A stretch of 64,000 bases of DNA from contig OY759266.1 in assembly GCA_963662155.1 (NCBI GenBank), positions 59,349,010 through 59,413,009 on the forward strand, in the 5' to 3' direction. The translations under genes were made by a program, and so were the position numbers. The notes below the pieces were generated by a model. It worked only from the letters and a program-made list of their open reading frames with translations. It was not told the origin of the DNA and did no database searches. Source of the DNA: Lamellibrachia columna (lineage: Eukaryota > Annelida > Polychaeta > Sabellida > Siboglinidae). Shown piece by piece: positions 1 to 11,339 of the stretch (positions are counted from its first letter, which is position 1; every line of letters starts with the position of its first letter).

Positions 1-767
1 TTCTTGATGGCGGTTTCTTTTTGCATCAATAGTCTTTCATTCTCTTTATCTTTTTACATCGTCTGTGCAGTTGCACTGAGGGTTGTCTGGAATATGCTCG
101 TTGGTAGACCACGTCATGCTGAGTCCGTTTGACCCCCCGAGCAACCCTGTTGCCCCTCATAATATGACATTTTACATTGAATTTGAATTGAATTTCCAGC
201 TGTATCAATTATGGACCACACACGTGTTCATGGGCCTGCCTGTCTTCTCAGTATTTCCTGTGACACTGAAGCGCTGCAGGAACTCGGCTCGTGTCACTGC
301 CCATTCCTGCTTGACATCTTCTTCAATTCGATTTCTGACTAAATGGAATAATGCAGAGCTGCCTACTTCACCAAAACAAAATCTGTGCCATGATGCACTG
401 CTACACAATCCATAAACTCTGTCATGCATGTTGCATCATGTGACATAGAGGACAATACTCATGAACGGATAATGTCAGGGGTCACGCGTCAACTTCTTTT
501 CGAGAACGCTACTCAAACATCCCATCAGCTGGTTGAAAATGATCGATGAGTTGGCACCGCGGATGAGGTATAGTGCGTCAACCAAGCTTCACTCCTGCTT
601 AACTCAAGCAAAACCTTGTACTTGGCTACCTCTTGGACCACCGCCCAGTAGCAGCTCTGTGTGGCCAGAGTAACCACATTGCGTCATCTGACGTTGTCTT
701 TTGAGACATTAACCCATGTGTGGCGTTGGTCTTTGGCAGCGACAGCGTGGCGATGGTCAGCAGATTT
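1..767 (-). mobile_element. Gag-containing retroelement relic, block A copy 0
   Basis: This block recurs at about 10,500-11,325 and 17,078-17,904, and in shortened form near 31,590. On the minus strand, 429-205 encodes a peptide ending in VKQEWAVTRAEFLQRF, which has the Retrotrans_gag pattern of an aromatic-rich helix followed by W...F..RF. The related copy at 31.9 kb adds the upstream LSGTVLMWY part of the motif. Stops and frame changes surround it, so no intact Gag remains. The window edge cuts the block on the left. In the other two long copies, homology to this block stops at about 767, and the env-like sequence found here at 4,811 follows directly. The Gag assignment is by motif only. 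Confidence 0.5.
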
Positions 768-1587
768 CACGTGGTCCGTCAGTGTTCGAAGTTGAAAATT
801 GTTCGTGCCCAATCCTCCCCATAGTGTGCGCTTCCCCTGCTCTTTGTGCTGTTGACAGTGCATATTGTTGTCTGCAATGTCGTACACAACAGAAGTAACA
901 AGGGAGGACCTCAAATGGGGGCATCTTGGCACCGTCTTTGGCATAGTCTTAAGGTAGCAGAACTCCAGTCATATAATTTTAAAATATATAAGTCACTCAA
1001 AAACCTATAATATCATTAGAATGACTATGCATCATTTATTCAAGAGACAATTTTTTTTGCATAAATTATGCAAATTAATACTCAAAATGGCTGCCAACGA
1101 CAGAAATATATGAAATTTTTCAAACAATATATTTTCAGAAGCATACATCATAATGATCTGAAATTTACACACAACATTTACTACATGGTACTGTATGGGA
1201 TGGTGAAAGAGTGTAACAAATAAATGATATTGAAAAATTTTATGTGGAAAAAACAAAATTTGTAAATTGTTTTCTCCAAATTATGTATTCTGACACATGG
1301 TACACTAATTCTAAAATAAGTACAGCAAAATGCTTTGATCATCCCATATAGCTGAGTCTTGTGTACTTCTCTTTCAAATTTGAAGCCAATTCAACAAAAA
1401 ATGGCGACGCTATGATGTTTGAAAGAACGTGTGAAACAGGAAAAAACTGATTCTGAGAAAATCGCTGGTAAAGTTTGATATTGAGCAAAAAAAGTGTGAA
1501 AACTCACTGAATATCTAATAAAGCTGTCACAGGCATTGTTCATTACTCCTGGTGTCCTCCCTTTTCATATACATTTCCTTCTTCATT
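768..1587. other. Unassigned sequence between block A and the MULE pseudogene
   Basis: The first 180 bases are open on the minus strand (944-684). That frame contains TLTDHVKSADHRHAV, which resembles the end of a BED/TTF-type zinc finger found in hAT-like proteins, but the match is too short to call. From about 950 to 1,587 the DNA is AT-rich, with no convincing coding sequence. It is probably the 3' flank of the MULE element. I looked for a terminal inverted repeat matching the far side of the transposase and could not identify one. Confidence 0.3.
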
Positions 1588-3295
1588 CTACTTTTTGTCC
1601 TGGAAGTTTTTTTTCTTCGCTCGAAGGATTTTGCGGCGCTTTTTTGACGTTTGTAAACTTTTGCGTTTGGCGAAGTAGATGCGGATGTCGTCAGCTTTAT
1701 GTAAGTCAGCAATTGTGAAGTGACCAGGCACTAGTTTTAGCTCACACAGCATACTCTTGATAGATGTGCTACCATCATTGAAGTAACTGACCGCACTGTA
1801 CGTTGCATCTTCAATTACGAGGCGGCTGACAAAGGTTTCATTTGGACAACGATCCCAGATCAGTTTGTTCAGGCATTCATTATTGTTCTGTGTCATGCCA
1901 TGTAAACATTTGCACAGGAGATCGGGGGATGTAAGTTCATCATAGATTGGCTCGATTACTCCAATGAGAGCATCTGGGAGCCCATGTACATGTCTAAATG
2001 TGTCCTTGTTACGGTTGTAGCCGCACCAACTATTGTCGTCACTGGGACACATATGGTGATTAGGATTCTCATCCGTGCTGCACACATGGTACAAACTAGC
2101 CATCAGATTTCTTTGCATGGCAATGACATCACCCACATTCTGCCTAATAGCCAGACCAAAATAGTTCTGTAGCGTGTCAATCCGACATTTTGTCAAGCGA
2201 CCAATTCCTCCGATGCCCTTCCCGTCAGAAAGCAGTTTGCCCTTGTAGCTCGTTTTTAATTTCCGTAACCGAGAACCCACTCGCTTCTGCACATGGCCAA
2301 TGCATTCCATTTTGGTTATGCAGCAGTCCTCACCATACGGCTTGCAATCATTGACACACTTGAAAGATGACGAGTCACCATCACCCAAGTAGTTGATATA
2401 GCGTAAGTCATGTTGCAATTGGGACCTAAGAAACATGCGTGACGCACCAACCGACTCCATCGAACTAGCACTGCCACCATGATTAGCAGCACATTTGTGG
2501 TCCGCTTTCCACCTCATGTACCTGTCAGACTGCCTGTCCTCCTTCTCCCACTTGATGCAGCTATGACAAATGTTCGACAATACCTCAACATCTAAGCATT
2601 GACCAGTGTCCGTGGATATTGCTGTCACAACACCGTGGTGACTCACATGGCCGCGTCGTTGCCACGTCCCATCAACAGAGACGGTACAGTCGCCTCCCAC
2701 TGCACTCTGCACACTCAGACCGGCAGATGACATGCTATCAACAGCTACTTTTCACTTTGCAGCATCGTTCTAGGAGTGTCTTGTAGCTCTTCTTGTTCAT
2801 AGGTTGTGGCGAGTTCATGTAGGTTGAAAACTGTTTCAGGGCTTCATGGCCCTTTCCCAGGCTACGCACAAAGGCAACCATCCTGACATTAACTTGATAT
2901 TTTGATGCTCTTCCCTCTGCAGTTTTATTTGATGTGTACATAGCATCTACACTCCCTTGGCATCCGTCACATGTGAGGCAGAGTTTGTGTGCATAGCCCT
3001 GCTTACTTGTCAAGTCAAGTTTGCATCAGATACTGTTCCCACACTGTGGACAGTCCCTTGCAATTCTCGAAATAAATTCACACAACACAGCTATATCGAT
3101 TAGTGTAAACCCCTCCTGTACATCTTGGAAGGCCTCGTGTATGTCTATTTTCGTGGAATTTGCTGTTAGTTTGCGCTCAGAAGCATTGTTTACTTCTTTT
3201 GAGGGCAGTCCATGGGCGCCGCCATCTTGGATTTTGTGTTTACCTCCACTAAAGTTTCGTTGTTTTTGTCGACCAGAACGTTTCTTGTCATCCAT
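1588..3295 (-). pseudogene. Mutator-like (MULE) DDE transposase, broken in two places
   Basis: The reading frame runs leftward from 3295. The N-terminal part (3295-3026) has a CPQCG motif. The middle part (3013-2738) has a second CxxC pair (LCLTCDGC), consistent with zinc binding. The long C-terminal part (2733-1588, 381 residues) starts with VSVDGTWQRRGH, contains YLGDGDSSSF and ends in a lysine/arginine-rich tail. The SVDGTW and GDGD segments are plausible first and second catalytic aspartates of the Mutator-like transposase domain common in invertebrate genomes. Two lesions are visible: an in-frame TGA at about 3,026-3,028 and a frameshift near 2,735 at a run of A residues. Otherwise the frame is open for about 1.7 kb, so the copy is fairly young. 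Family membership is from motif memory. Confidence 0.75.
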
Positions 3296-3768
3296 TGTAC
3301 TGCATATAGATAACTAACTCATTTATATACACATTGGTGTTACTGGATGGGCTAAACAACCTGTATGTCGGCGGATGAACGCAGATGAAAAATCAAAATG
3401 GAACGTCAACTGAAAATTGGCTCTAACACAACACAGTTCACGGCTGGCCAAAGCCTCATATATAAGAGAGCCTATGATTGGCTAATAGGCATTTCCCGCT
3501 ATAGTCTTTTCCAAATTTACTGGTTTTTGAATTTTTAAAATTGATACACTAGAAATTATCATATCCAAGGACAAATCACGTTGCTATGGTAAAATCTGAT
3601 GTGACCTAAAATTACATGGTTACTCCATATGTGTAATAACACTTTTTTTTTATTATTTCACTTAAAATGTAATACTTAATGTAGGAAAACATATTTTTTA
3701 AGGTATATATGAAAAAATATGAAAAAAAATAAAAATAAATTTCTTCATATTTGACTGGAGAATTGATC
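3296..3768. other. AT-rich 5' flank of the MULE pseudogene
   Basis: No coding sequence, RNA gene or repeat is recognisable here. The stretch is AT-rich with A/T runs near 3,640-3,745. It probably contains the promoter side of the MULE element and its end, but I could not pair a terminal inverted repeat with the left flank. Confidence 0.4.
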
Positions 3769-4262
3769 AAGCATCATCACTGTAGACTAAACCGATCCAA
3801 CACCACACAATGAAAAGCATCATCACTGTAGACTAAACTGATCCAACACCACACAATGAAAAGCATCATCACTGTAGACTAAACCGATCCAACACCACAC
3901 AATGAAAAGCATCATCACTGTAGACTAAACCGATCCAACACCACACAATGAAAAGCATCATCACTGTAGACTAAACCGATCCAACACCACACAATGAAAA
4001 GCATCATCACTGTAGACTAAACCGATCCAACACCACACAATGAAAAGCATCATCACTGTAGACTAAACCGATCCAACACCACACAATGAAAAGCATCATC
4101 ACTGTAGACTAAACCGATCCAACACCACACAATGAAAAGCATCATCACTGTAGACTAAACCGATCCAACACCACACAATGAAAAGCATCATCACTGTAGA
4201 CTAAACCGATCCAACACCACACAATGAAAAGCATCATCACTGTAGACTAAACCGATCCAACA
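3769..4262. repeat. 46-bp minisatellite, about 10.7 copies
   Basis: The unit begins AAGCATCATCACTGTAGACT and is almost invariant. A single T/C difference in the second copy is the only change I noticed. The near-perfect homogeneity suggests recent expansion. The array lies between the MULE pseudogene and the env-like relic, inside the roughly 4-kb stretch absent from tandem units 2 and 3. Confidence 0.97.
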
Positions 4263-4558
4263 ATGAAAAGTTGCAATACAAGAAACATCAACCAACAAAC
4301 ATGTAATGATATATTCACCACTTTACCAAATCACAGGGACAGACTACACAACATGCAGAATCATAACATGAAACTGAATAAACATGAGCAGCGTGCAAGC
4401 AGTAGAATGCAAGAGGCTCTGACCAAACAGCCAGCTGAGTATTAAAAATAAATATTTTACAAGGGCTGAGAAAAGCAACACGCACTACTGTTGATAATAA
4501 TGAATCAAATTAACACCGCCATCCGAGTGTGTACCCAGTGGGCAATTAGTCATGCCCA
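4263..4558. other. Short spacer, nothing recognised
   Basis: A 60-codon plus-strand frame (4,263-4,445) exists, but its asparagine/glutamine/histidine-rich composition looks random. No other signal was found. Confidence 0.4.
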
Positions 4559-5903
4559 TTAGTTAATCATGAACCCAAGTTCAAATATTACATGGTCACG
4601 CATCATGGTGACACATTCCTGAGACACAATAGTGTTCACCTCCGGCAACTCGACGTCGGGTGAAGTGGTGACATTCGGCGTTTGACACGAACGACAACAG
4701 GTCAGTAAATTATCACGTAGCCGAAACAGCAGCAAGGCGCCAAGCACCAACAGAAGAATGAGAAACACGAATGGCCACCAATCATAGTGGGATGGCAATT
4801 GCCAATTACATTACAAAATACATTACAAACACATAAACACACATGATACATAGTCGGAGAACGGTTGATCATAACCTGACATGTTTATAAGGGCGTGAAT
4901 ATTAGTGAAAATTCCCCTTGGGCATGTTAAGCCTTCTTTTGTAAATACAAGCCCCGTTTTACAAATAGAAGGATCTCTATCTAAACAGTTGTCAGGTAGA
5001 AACATACCCTCTGTATCATATGCAAGGTCTGTTGGTACCTGCATTTGGTCACTATAGCTGGACGCATTATAAATGACAGGCCATGCCAGAGATGATACTG
5101 TAGATACTTGACATGATCTGTTAGTGATAAGATAAGATCCTCCTTGTCTTCCCACATAGGCATAATTCGTACAAATACCATTCCACTCCTGGGGCATATA
5201 CTGTCCACTCGGCAACTAGCCGTTAAAATCATTTGTAAGTCAGCTGGCGGTAAAATATCTCCCGTCAGCAATCCGCTTTCCAACGCTGCACACTGTCTAT
5301 GATATATGTCTCACTGATGAAACCAGAAATTGTGTATGCTTTCCAGAGCTGATAAGCACTGATCTATATGCAGACTAGCGTGCACACGTTCAAAGGCGAT
5401 CGTGGAAATGGCTGTCCACGTCGTAATGTGTCCATGCAATTTCGAGATGTAAGCCTCAGTGTCCCGGATATGCTTGCGATTGAGGCGAACCTCCGCAAAC
5501 ACGTGATTCACCAGTCACGAGTTCGTTGGTTTTATGGATTACACGCTGATTGTCAGAATGTACCTGTTGAATCCAACGTCTAGTCATGTCCGTCTGTGCC
5601 TGTCACGATCCCAAATACATTGTTGAGAAGGTGACATCAAGGTCAAAGAATCCACGTCGAACCCATTGACCATGCAGAATCGAATGCAGAATCTGACCTT
5701 CAATGGCCTGTAAGTGTTGCAGCCATGACCATCTGGTCACATAGGGTGGTCGAGAAGCACAGATTGGTTGTTGGACACAGGGCGTCCAGGACAACAATTA
5801 ACATCCACTTGGCAATGTGACTACATGTTTCATGGTCTCCGGTCAAGAGGATACCGTCGGTTAGTTTCTGTGGCACTATGAATTCAAACGCAACAATAAG
5901 CAA
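4559..5903 (-). pseudogene. Env-like type I membrane glycoprotein relic, unit 1
   Basis: Several minus-strand fragments in series look like one decayed glycoprotein gene. The upstream fragments (5903-5700, 5797-5603, 5511-5311, 5283-4981) shift frame repeatedly. The piece 5215-4823 is cysteine-containing with NxS/T sites (NRS, NASS, NMS). The piece 4798-4559 carries a strong membrane segment (WWPFVFLILLLVLGALLLF) followed by a basic, cysteine-rich short tail (TCCRSC). The last two pieces share a frame and are split by two TAA codons just below 4,823. Ectodomain, one transmembrane helix and a short tail is the layout of viral or errantivirus-like envelope proteins. I cannot name the family. 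The gene is clearly non-functional. Confidence 0.45.
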
Positions 5904-7403
5904 TTAGAAAATTCATGGTGAAAAGGCCGATACAAGGGAAATAACTTCCCATCGCCCGGTCCTGTTCCATGGCAGTAGGCGGTGTTAGGGTCTGTTTATG
6001 TCTGTCCTGTTGTCTGTGAGTGTCCTTACAGTCCTTACACCTCCACTGTCCATGAAGTCGTACTAATTAAGTAGGACGCAGGCGCTCAATATCCGTAGTA
6101 GGAATGCTGTGCCACTGTGCGTCACGCTTGTAATGACCACACATGAGTCTCACCAAGGCGAAAGACCATTGCATCCACCAAATGACCAACCTTGCGGCGT
6201 GCTCGATCAATCATGTCATTACGATATGCCACAGGTAGCACCAGTCATGGGTAGGTGGGCGCGGATGACTTTGAAGAGGCGAGTGCGGATCCTTTTGTAT
6301 GCCTCGAGGCACCAGTGGCGTAACTATAATCAGCAGACTTTCGTGATCACAACGAATAAGGATGATCTTCCCTGTTTGCAGTTGGCAGGGTTGTCTTTCA
6401 TTGGCGCCTCCTTGTAACCACTAGCTTAACTGCTGCTGTTTTTGGTTTCTGGATCATCGTTTCTTTTTGCACCATGGTAGTTCAGCATTTGCTTTACCTT
6501 GACATGACGGATATGCAGGTGCATAGATGATTGGCCTTGCAACCTGTCCACTTCTTGGATAATGTATGTTCTCCAATTTCTGCAGCATTGAATTCCCTGC
6601 TCCATAATTTACACAATCAATCACCAAACACACTCAATGCGCATTCCTTCTGAATTTAACAGTGTTCGGCATCGAAGCACTGAATGATCTGTAAATAGAT
6701 TCCTTCTTCTTTGTCGTTAATCTGTGTTGTGTCATCTGAAGCGCTGAATTTCTAAGACACATTGAAGTGTTGCTCGATCTTCATCTGTCATATTCAGTTG
6801 CATCAGGCCACATGCTTTCCAATGCTGTGACCTTTCCACCAGTTGTTTGGTGTACCTCTGCAACAGACAATTCCATGTCTTCGGCAGTTCTTACGTGAGC
6901 CAGAATAACAATCCATTGATTATCTGTGGCATCTTAGTAGTTATGATGACAGTGTCACCGGCATAATGTGTGTGCATATCTGTGTAGATTTTCTGACATC
7001 GTGTTTTCCTGTCCTCTGGGGATATGTTTTTGTTTTCTGCTGATCAAGGAGTTCTGTGCAGGGAACATCCTGGATAAGAAAGATGCTATCATTATTTGTC
7101 GGAACTGTCTGACTGAGATGTGTTGTGTCAGCCTGCCATTCTGTCACGACTGTTCATTAATTAACTGTTATCAGTCTGGTGACAGACTACTGTTACCAAC
7201 CCTCACAGCTCAAAATAACTCACTGTTGGACATTCAAAAGAGATTAGATAGATCTTAATAAATAAGATAAATATATCAAGCTAATGTGTTAACAGTTATA
7301 ATGAGCATTACCATAGCTTGTTCTCCAGAAGAAAGCCTGTAATCTCTTGTTTGCCTGGCTTGCACTCTGCCCAGCACCATAACTGTTTTTCAGCGACATT
7401 GAG
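5904..7403. other. Unrecognised middle part of tandem unit 1
   Basis: Open frames on both strands (for example 6,109-6,417 plus and 7,147-6,941 minus) are conserved in the other units only because the DNA is nearly identical, so conservation cannot show coding. No family motif is recognised. Relative to unit 3, this stretch lacks about 1 kb at position 6,262. Confidence 0.35.
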
Positions 7404-7694
7404 TTATACCTCACATCCATGCTGATATAGAATGGTGTGTTTGAAGCCAGAATGTGATGCAACTTCGTGTTTCCTATAGTTGAATATTGTAGTCCTACAT
7501 TGTTGGCTACATTTGTGGCACATGGTTTCTGACCAGGTCTTATCTACTTTGACTTGTAGTAAGAGACCACACACTGACACATCTTTTTCTTGTATTTCCA
7601 AGTGTGGAAGTATGCCTCTGTTCTCTTGGCTGGCACGCCCATTGATACAGTCATTCCACAACCACCACCTCCACACTAAGGCCATACGTGTCAT
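7404..7694 (-). pseudogene. Unrecognised ORF, frameshifted copy of 13,861-14,271
   Basis: The first half matches the 136-codon frame of unit 2, but an indel cluster near 7,535 changes frame, so the C-terminal half differs. I do not recognise the protein. Unit 3 has only the last part of this region, because homology stops at 21,550. Confidence 0.25.
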
Positions 7695-7972
7695 CTGTCA
7701 AATCAACCAGTATGTCTCCAATGGTTTTAACATGACTTGAAGGTATCTGCCTGTTAGGTCAGGGCATTGATCAAATTGTGGCTGTAGAATTTTGCTTGTG
7801 CCTGACTGGCCCTCTGTGGTCAAGTGATTGATGCTCACATTGCTGCTTGGTATGTTTCCACCATTGAGTCAGTGATTGTGTTCTGTCGTTGCAACTTTGT
7901 AAAACAACTAAATGCATACTTACTGAACAATGATGATTAAACACCATTAACAAAACTAATACGATTAAAACT

Positions 7973-8266
7973 TTATACTCTCAAGTGAACCATTTGCGTC
8001 ACGATATTGTTGAAGTTGTGGTAATTTCTTGTTGATCCATACAATTGACACTGGACGAGCTTAGGCGGTTTAATATATATTCTGCTGTCTCTCCTCTGTA
8101 TTTTGAATGCCAATAGCTGTAATCGTCTCGTCAAGGCTAGCAAATTTCCAGACAAAGGCTTCCCACAACAAATCCTTCTGTTGGTTCCAGGAAGCTCTTG
8201 GAAAACATCTACTTTCCGACGTACTTCAACTGCCATTTTAGCTGAGAAAGTCGCATCGACCTTCAC
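7973..8266 (-). other. Unrecognised 97-codon open frame, unit 1
   Basis: The frame opens at a GTG (8,266), so a true start is not evident. It contains a basic segment (AVEVRRKVDVFQELPGTNRR) with a coding-like amino-acid composition. It is identical in unit 2 (14,843-14,550). It could be a fragment of a transposon protein. No known domain was recognised. Confidence 0.25.
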
Positions 8267-8439
8267 CCCATATCCACTGGCACTGCCCTAGTGTATGCCA
8301 TTGTGAGTGCATTTGCCTGAAACGCCCCAGAAATATGATGCATATAATATGTACTTACATGTAGACACTGAATATGTGAATAACTTGTGTCTTGTGACCA
8401 ACAGACATACTCTCGGTTAGCAAAAACTCAAATTTCTGT

Positions 8440-8545
8440 GTTTTATAAGCTTTCTGTTACAGGTTTCATTAACGAACAACTCATGACTTGTCCAAGTCCG
8501 TGTGCGAGTGTCACACTCAAAATAATATGCACCTAAAAAATGTCA
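8440..8545 (-). other. Exon-like module E1, copy in unit 1
   Basis: On the minus strand an acceptor-like pyrimidine-rich stretch ending in AG precedes a frame related to GYYFECDTRTRTWTSHESF and continuing through NETCNRKLIKH. Related copies lie near 15,017-15,122, 24,090-24,200 and 27,540-27,645. The two spaced cysteines suggest an extracellular module, but I cannot assign a family. Confidence 0.35.
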
Positions 8546-8555
8546 TTCTATTAAC

Positions 8556-8790
8556 ATCGAGTGACAGATGACACCAGTCGAGGCAGAAAACAGTGAAATA
8601 AAATAGAAATATGACAAAGATGACCTTCTTCAAGAGACATGTACCACATTAAAAATAAAGATATACCACAAAACAGTTGAATCCTTTTACCTAACTCGGT
8701 TCGGTTGATGACAGATGTCGAGTAACAGATGATACCAGTCGAAGCTGAAAACAGTGAAATAAAATAGAAATATGACAAATGTGATCTCTT
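8556..8790 (-). repeat. Exon-like module E2, two copies in unit 1
   Basis: Two copies of a module recur here, each read on the minus strand as a pyrimidine-rich tract (TTTCTATTTCAC-TTTTC) and an AG acceptor followed by a short open segment. The same module is found near 9,356, 10,145, 22,620, 22,840, 27,655, 27,794, 27,955, 29,345, 31,245, 32,090 and 33,140. A short piece upstream of the acceptor, AATGTGGTACATGTCTCTTG, is also found in the Gag relic at 31.99 kb. Confidence 0.5.
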
Positions 8791-9179
8791 GTGGTATGTT
8801 GGTGAACTTTAGCTAAGCCAATAGTGTCAAGCATACCATATACCATATACGCTCTACAGCCTCCGTCGTATTGCAGTAAATCACAAAGTACAAACTAATC
8901 AAATACAAACTCGCTTCAGGATATATTTCAATGAATTATTCAACTTCACTATAATATCACACAAGTTGGTTTTATATATGGTCAGCTCTCCTAGAAGCAC
9001 GTGTGCGTCCAAGGGTGCGCTCATTTCCAGACAACATCTGTCCACTGGTATCTGTGCAAAATCCCACAATGTGAAGGTGGACAAAATCCCACAATGTGAA
9101 AAGTAGACAAAATTCAACATTAATTAAACATTATTGTTAAAATTTTTAAAGCACACCCCTCAGAACTCTAATACAGGTC

Positions 9180-9330
9180 AGCTGGAAGTCACAACACTGT
9201 TGATGGGGCTGGTGCTGGAAATGACACAACACTGTTGATGGGGCTTGTGTTGAAAGTGACACAACACTGTTGATGGGGCTGGTCCTGAAAGTGACACAAC
9301 ACTGTTGATGGGGCTGGTGCTTGAAGCTCC
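9180..9330. repeat. 36-bp tandem repeat, 4 copies (unit 1)
   Basis: The unit contains ACACTGTTGATGGGGCTGGT. The same repeat forms arrays at 15,757-15,905, 29,165-29,300, 32,745-33,095 and 33,830-34,005, always next to module E2. Confidence 0.9.
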
Positions 9331-9699
9331 CAAATCTCGCAGTTCTACCAAACTCCTGTTTCAGTCGTTGACAGACGTCGAGTGACAGACGACACCAGTC
9401 GAGGCTGAAAACAGTGAAATGAAATAGAAATATGAAAAAGATGACCTTATGTGTCAGCTAGATGAAGTACTGGAATATTTTCAGTGAATGGTAAATCCTG
9501 TCAAATAGGTCAGCATCAAAATTAAATATGTAAAAAACGAAATCAATAAAAAATCTGCTAGGTTGCTGCAGCGACATTATGAATAAGTGATAAATTACTT
9601 TTGTTTACAATTGACACACAAACCTGATTACGCAAGATAATCTTTTAACACAAAGCCGTAAATATCACATATTATATTTTAAATAAAATTACATTAATA

Positions 9700-9975
9700 A
9701 AAGATCTGCTAGGTTGTTGCAGCGACAGCCGGTGTCATATAGTAGTCCTCCAGGAGTTACGTGTACACTCTTGAATAATCATCCACGTTCACATGGCAAT
9801 CACACGCCGCCGTGTGTATCTGATGTTTCAGCATTTCTTTATTACAAAATGGTCAGCTCTCCTAGAAGCACGTGTGCGTCCAAGGGTGCGCTCATTTCCA
9901 GACAACATCTGTCCACTGGTATCTGTGCAAAATCCCACAATGTGAAAAGTAGACAAAATTCAACATTAATTAAAC
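9700..9975. repeat. 270-bp module C, copy in unit 1
   Basis: This module begins near CTCCAGGAGTTACGTGTACA and ends in short repeats of CCACAATGTGAAAGTGGACA. Copies lie at about 16,280, 28,820, 30,810, 32,440 and 33,515. Open frames on both strands are shared among copies but show no recognisable domain. The module is part of the composite repeat shared with the 28-34 kb region. Confidence 0.8.
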
Positions 9976-10499
9976 ATTATTGTTACAATTTTTAAAGCAC
10001 ACCTCAGAACTCTAATACAGGCCAGCTGGAAGTGACACAATACGGTTGATGGGGCTGGTGCTGGAAGTGACACAACACTGTTGATGTGGCTGGTGCTTGA
10101 AGCTCCCAAGTCTCGCAGTTCTATGAAACTCCTATTTCATTCGTTGACAGACGTCGAGTGACAGACGACACCAGTTGAGGCTGAAAACAGTGAAACAAAA
10201 TAGAAATATGACAAAAGATGACCTCATGTCAGCTACCCGAAGTACTGGAATATTTTCAGTGAATGCTGAGTCCCGTCAAATAGGTCAGCATCAAAATTAA
10301 ATAACAATAATAATGTTATGTGTATAATCACTAGACAAATTATAAATGTTATATGTTTGCACAATTTTCGTGTGTTTACTTTCTGCTGGCATAACTGTGG
10401 TCAGTAGATTTTCGTGACCTTAATGAATATGGGTAATTAGTGTGATATACCAGTGGCTTTCGCTCTTGCCAACTTCTTTTCACCACCAGCCTCGTATCT

Positions 10500-11325
10500 G
10501 TCTTCTTGATGGCGGTTTCTTTTTGCATCAATAGTCTTTCATTCTCTTTATCTTTTTACATCGTCTGTGCAGTTGCACTGAGGGTTATCTGGAATATGCT
10601 CGTTGGTAGACAACGTCGTGCTGAGTCCGTTTGACCCCCGAGCAACCCTGTTTCCCCTCATAATATGACACTTTACATTACATTTTTGTAGGGTTGAATT
10701 TCCAGCTCCATAATTGATACAATCAATGACAGAACACACACGTGTCCATAATTGATACGATCAATTACAGAACACACACGTGTCGATGGGCCTGCCTGTC
10801 TTCTCCTCAGTGCTTGCTGTGACACTGAAGCGCTGCAGGAACTCGGCTCGTGTCACTGCCCAGTCCTGCTTGACATCTTCTTCAATTCGGTTTCTGACTA
10901 AATGGAATAATGCAGAGCTGCCTACTTCACCAAAACAAAATCTGTGCCATGATGCACTGCTACACAATCCATAAACTCTGTCATGCATGTTGCATCATGT
11001 GACATAGATGACAATACTCATGAACGGATAATGTCAGAGGTCACGCGTCAACTTCTTTTCGAGAACGCTACTCAAACATCCCATCAGCTGGTTGAAAATG
11101 ATCGATGAGTTGGCACCGCGGATGAGGTATAGTGCGTCAACCAAGCTTCACTCCTGCTTAACTCAAGCAAAACCTTGTACTTGGCTACCTCTTGGACCAC
11201 CGCCCAGTAGCAGCTCTGTGTGGCCAGAGTAACTGCATTGCGTCATCTGACGTTGTCTTTTGAGACATTAACCCATATGTGGCGTTGGTCTGTGGCAGCG
11301 ACAGCGTGGCGATGGTCAGCAGATT
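10500..11325 (-). mobile_element. Gag-containing relic, block A copy 1
   Basis: This is a close copy of block A at the window start. The minus frame 10,988-10,761 contains VKQDWAVTRAEFLQRF, the C-terminal part of a Retrotrans_gag-like domain. A duplicated palindromic stretch (TTGATACGATCAAT-like, followed by acacacacgtgtc) lies just downstream at about 10,700-10,785. The block ends abruptly at about 11,325, where it joins env-like sequence with only a couple of bases of shared sequence. Confidence 0.5.
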
Positions 11326-11339
11326 TCAAAATACATTAA

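Larger units (their letters stand above)
4811..11325. repeat. Large tandem duplication, unit 1
   Basis: From about 4,811 to 11,325 the sequence is repeated at 11,326-17,904 and again, partly, at 17,905-21,550, with a spacing of about 6,572-6,578 bases. Units 1 and 2 appear nearly identical: several predicted peptides of 60-100 residues match exactly. The unit contains, from left to right, the env-like relic, about 2.5 kb of unrecognised sequence, exon-like modules, a short 36-bp array, a 270-bp module and a Gag-like block. Unit 1 uniquely keeps the env transmembrane part and the sequence beyond it. Confidence 0.92.

Noticed and set aside
4263..4445. 60-codon plus-strand ORF after the 46-bp array
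   Set aside because: Low-complexity composition, no homologous feel, and no regulatory signals.
6968..7258. Cysteine-rich 96-codon plus-strand ORF present in all three tandem units
   Set aside because: The units are too similar for conservation to mean selection. The opposite strand is equally open and no domain is recognisable.
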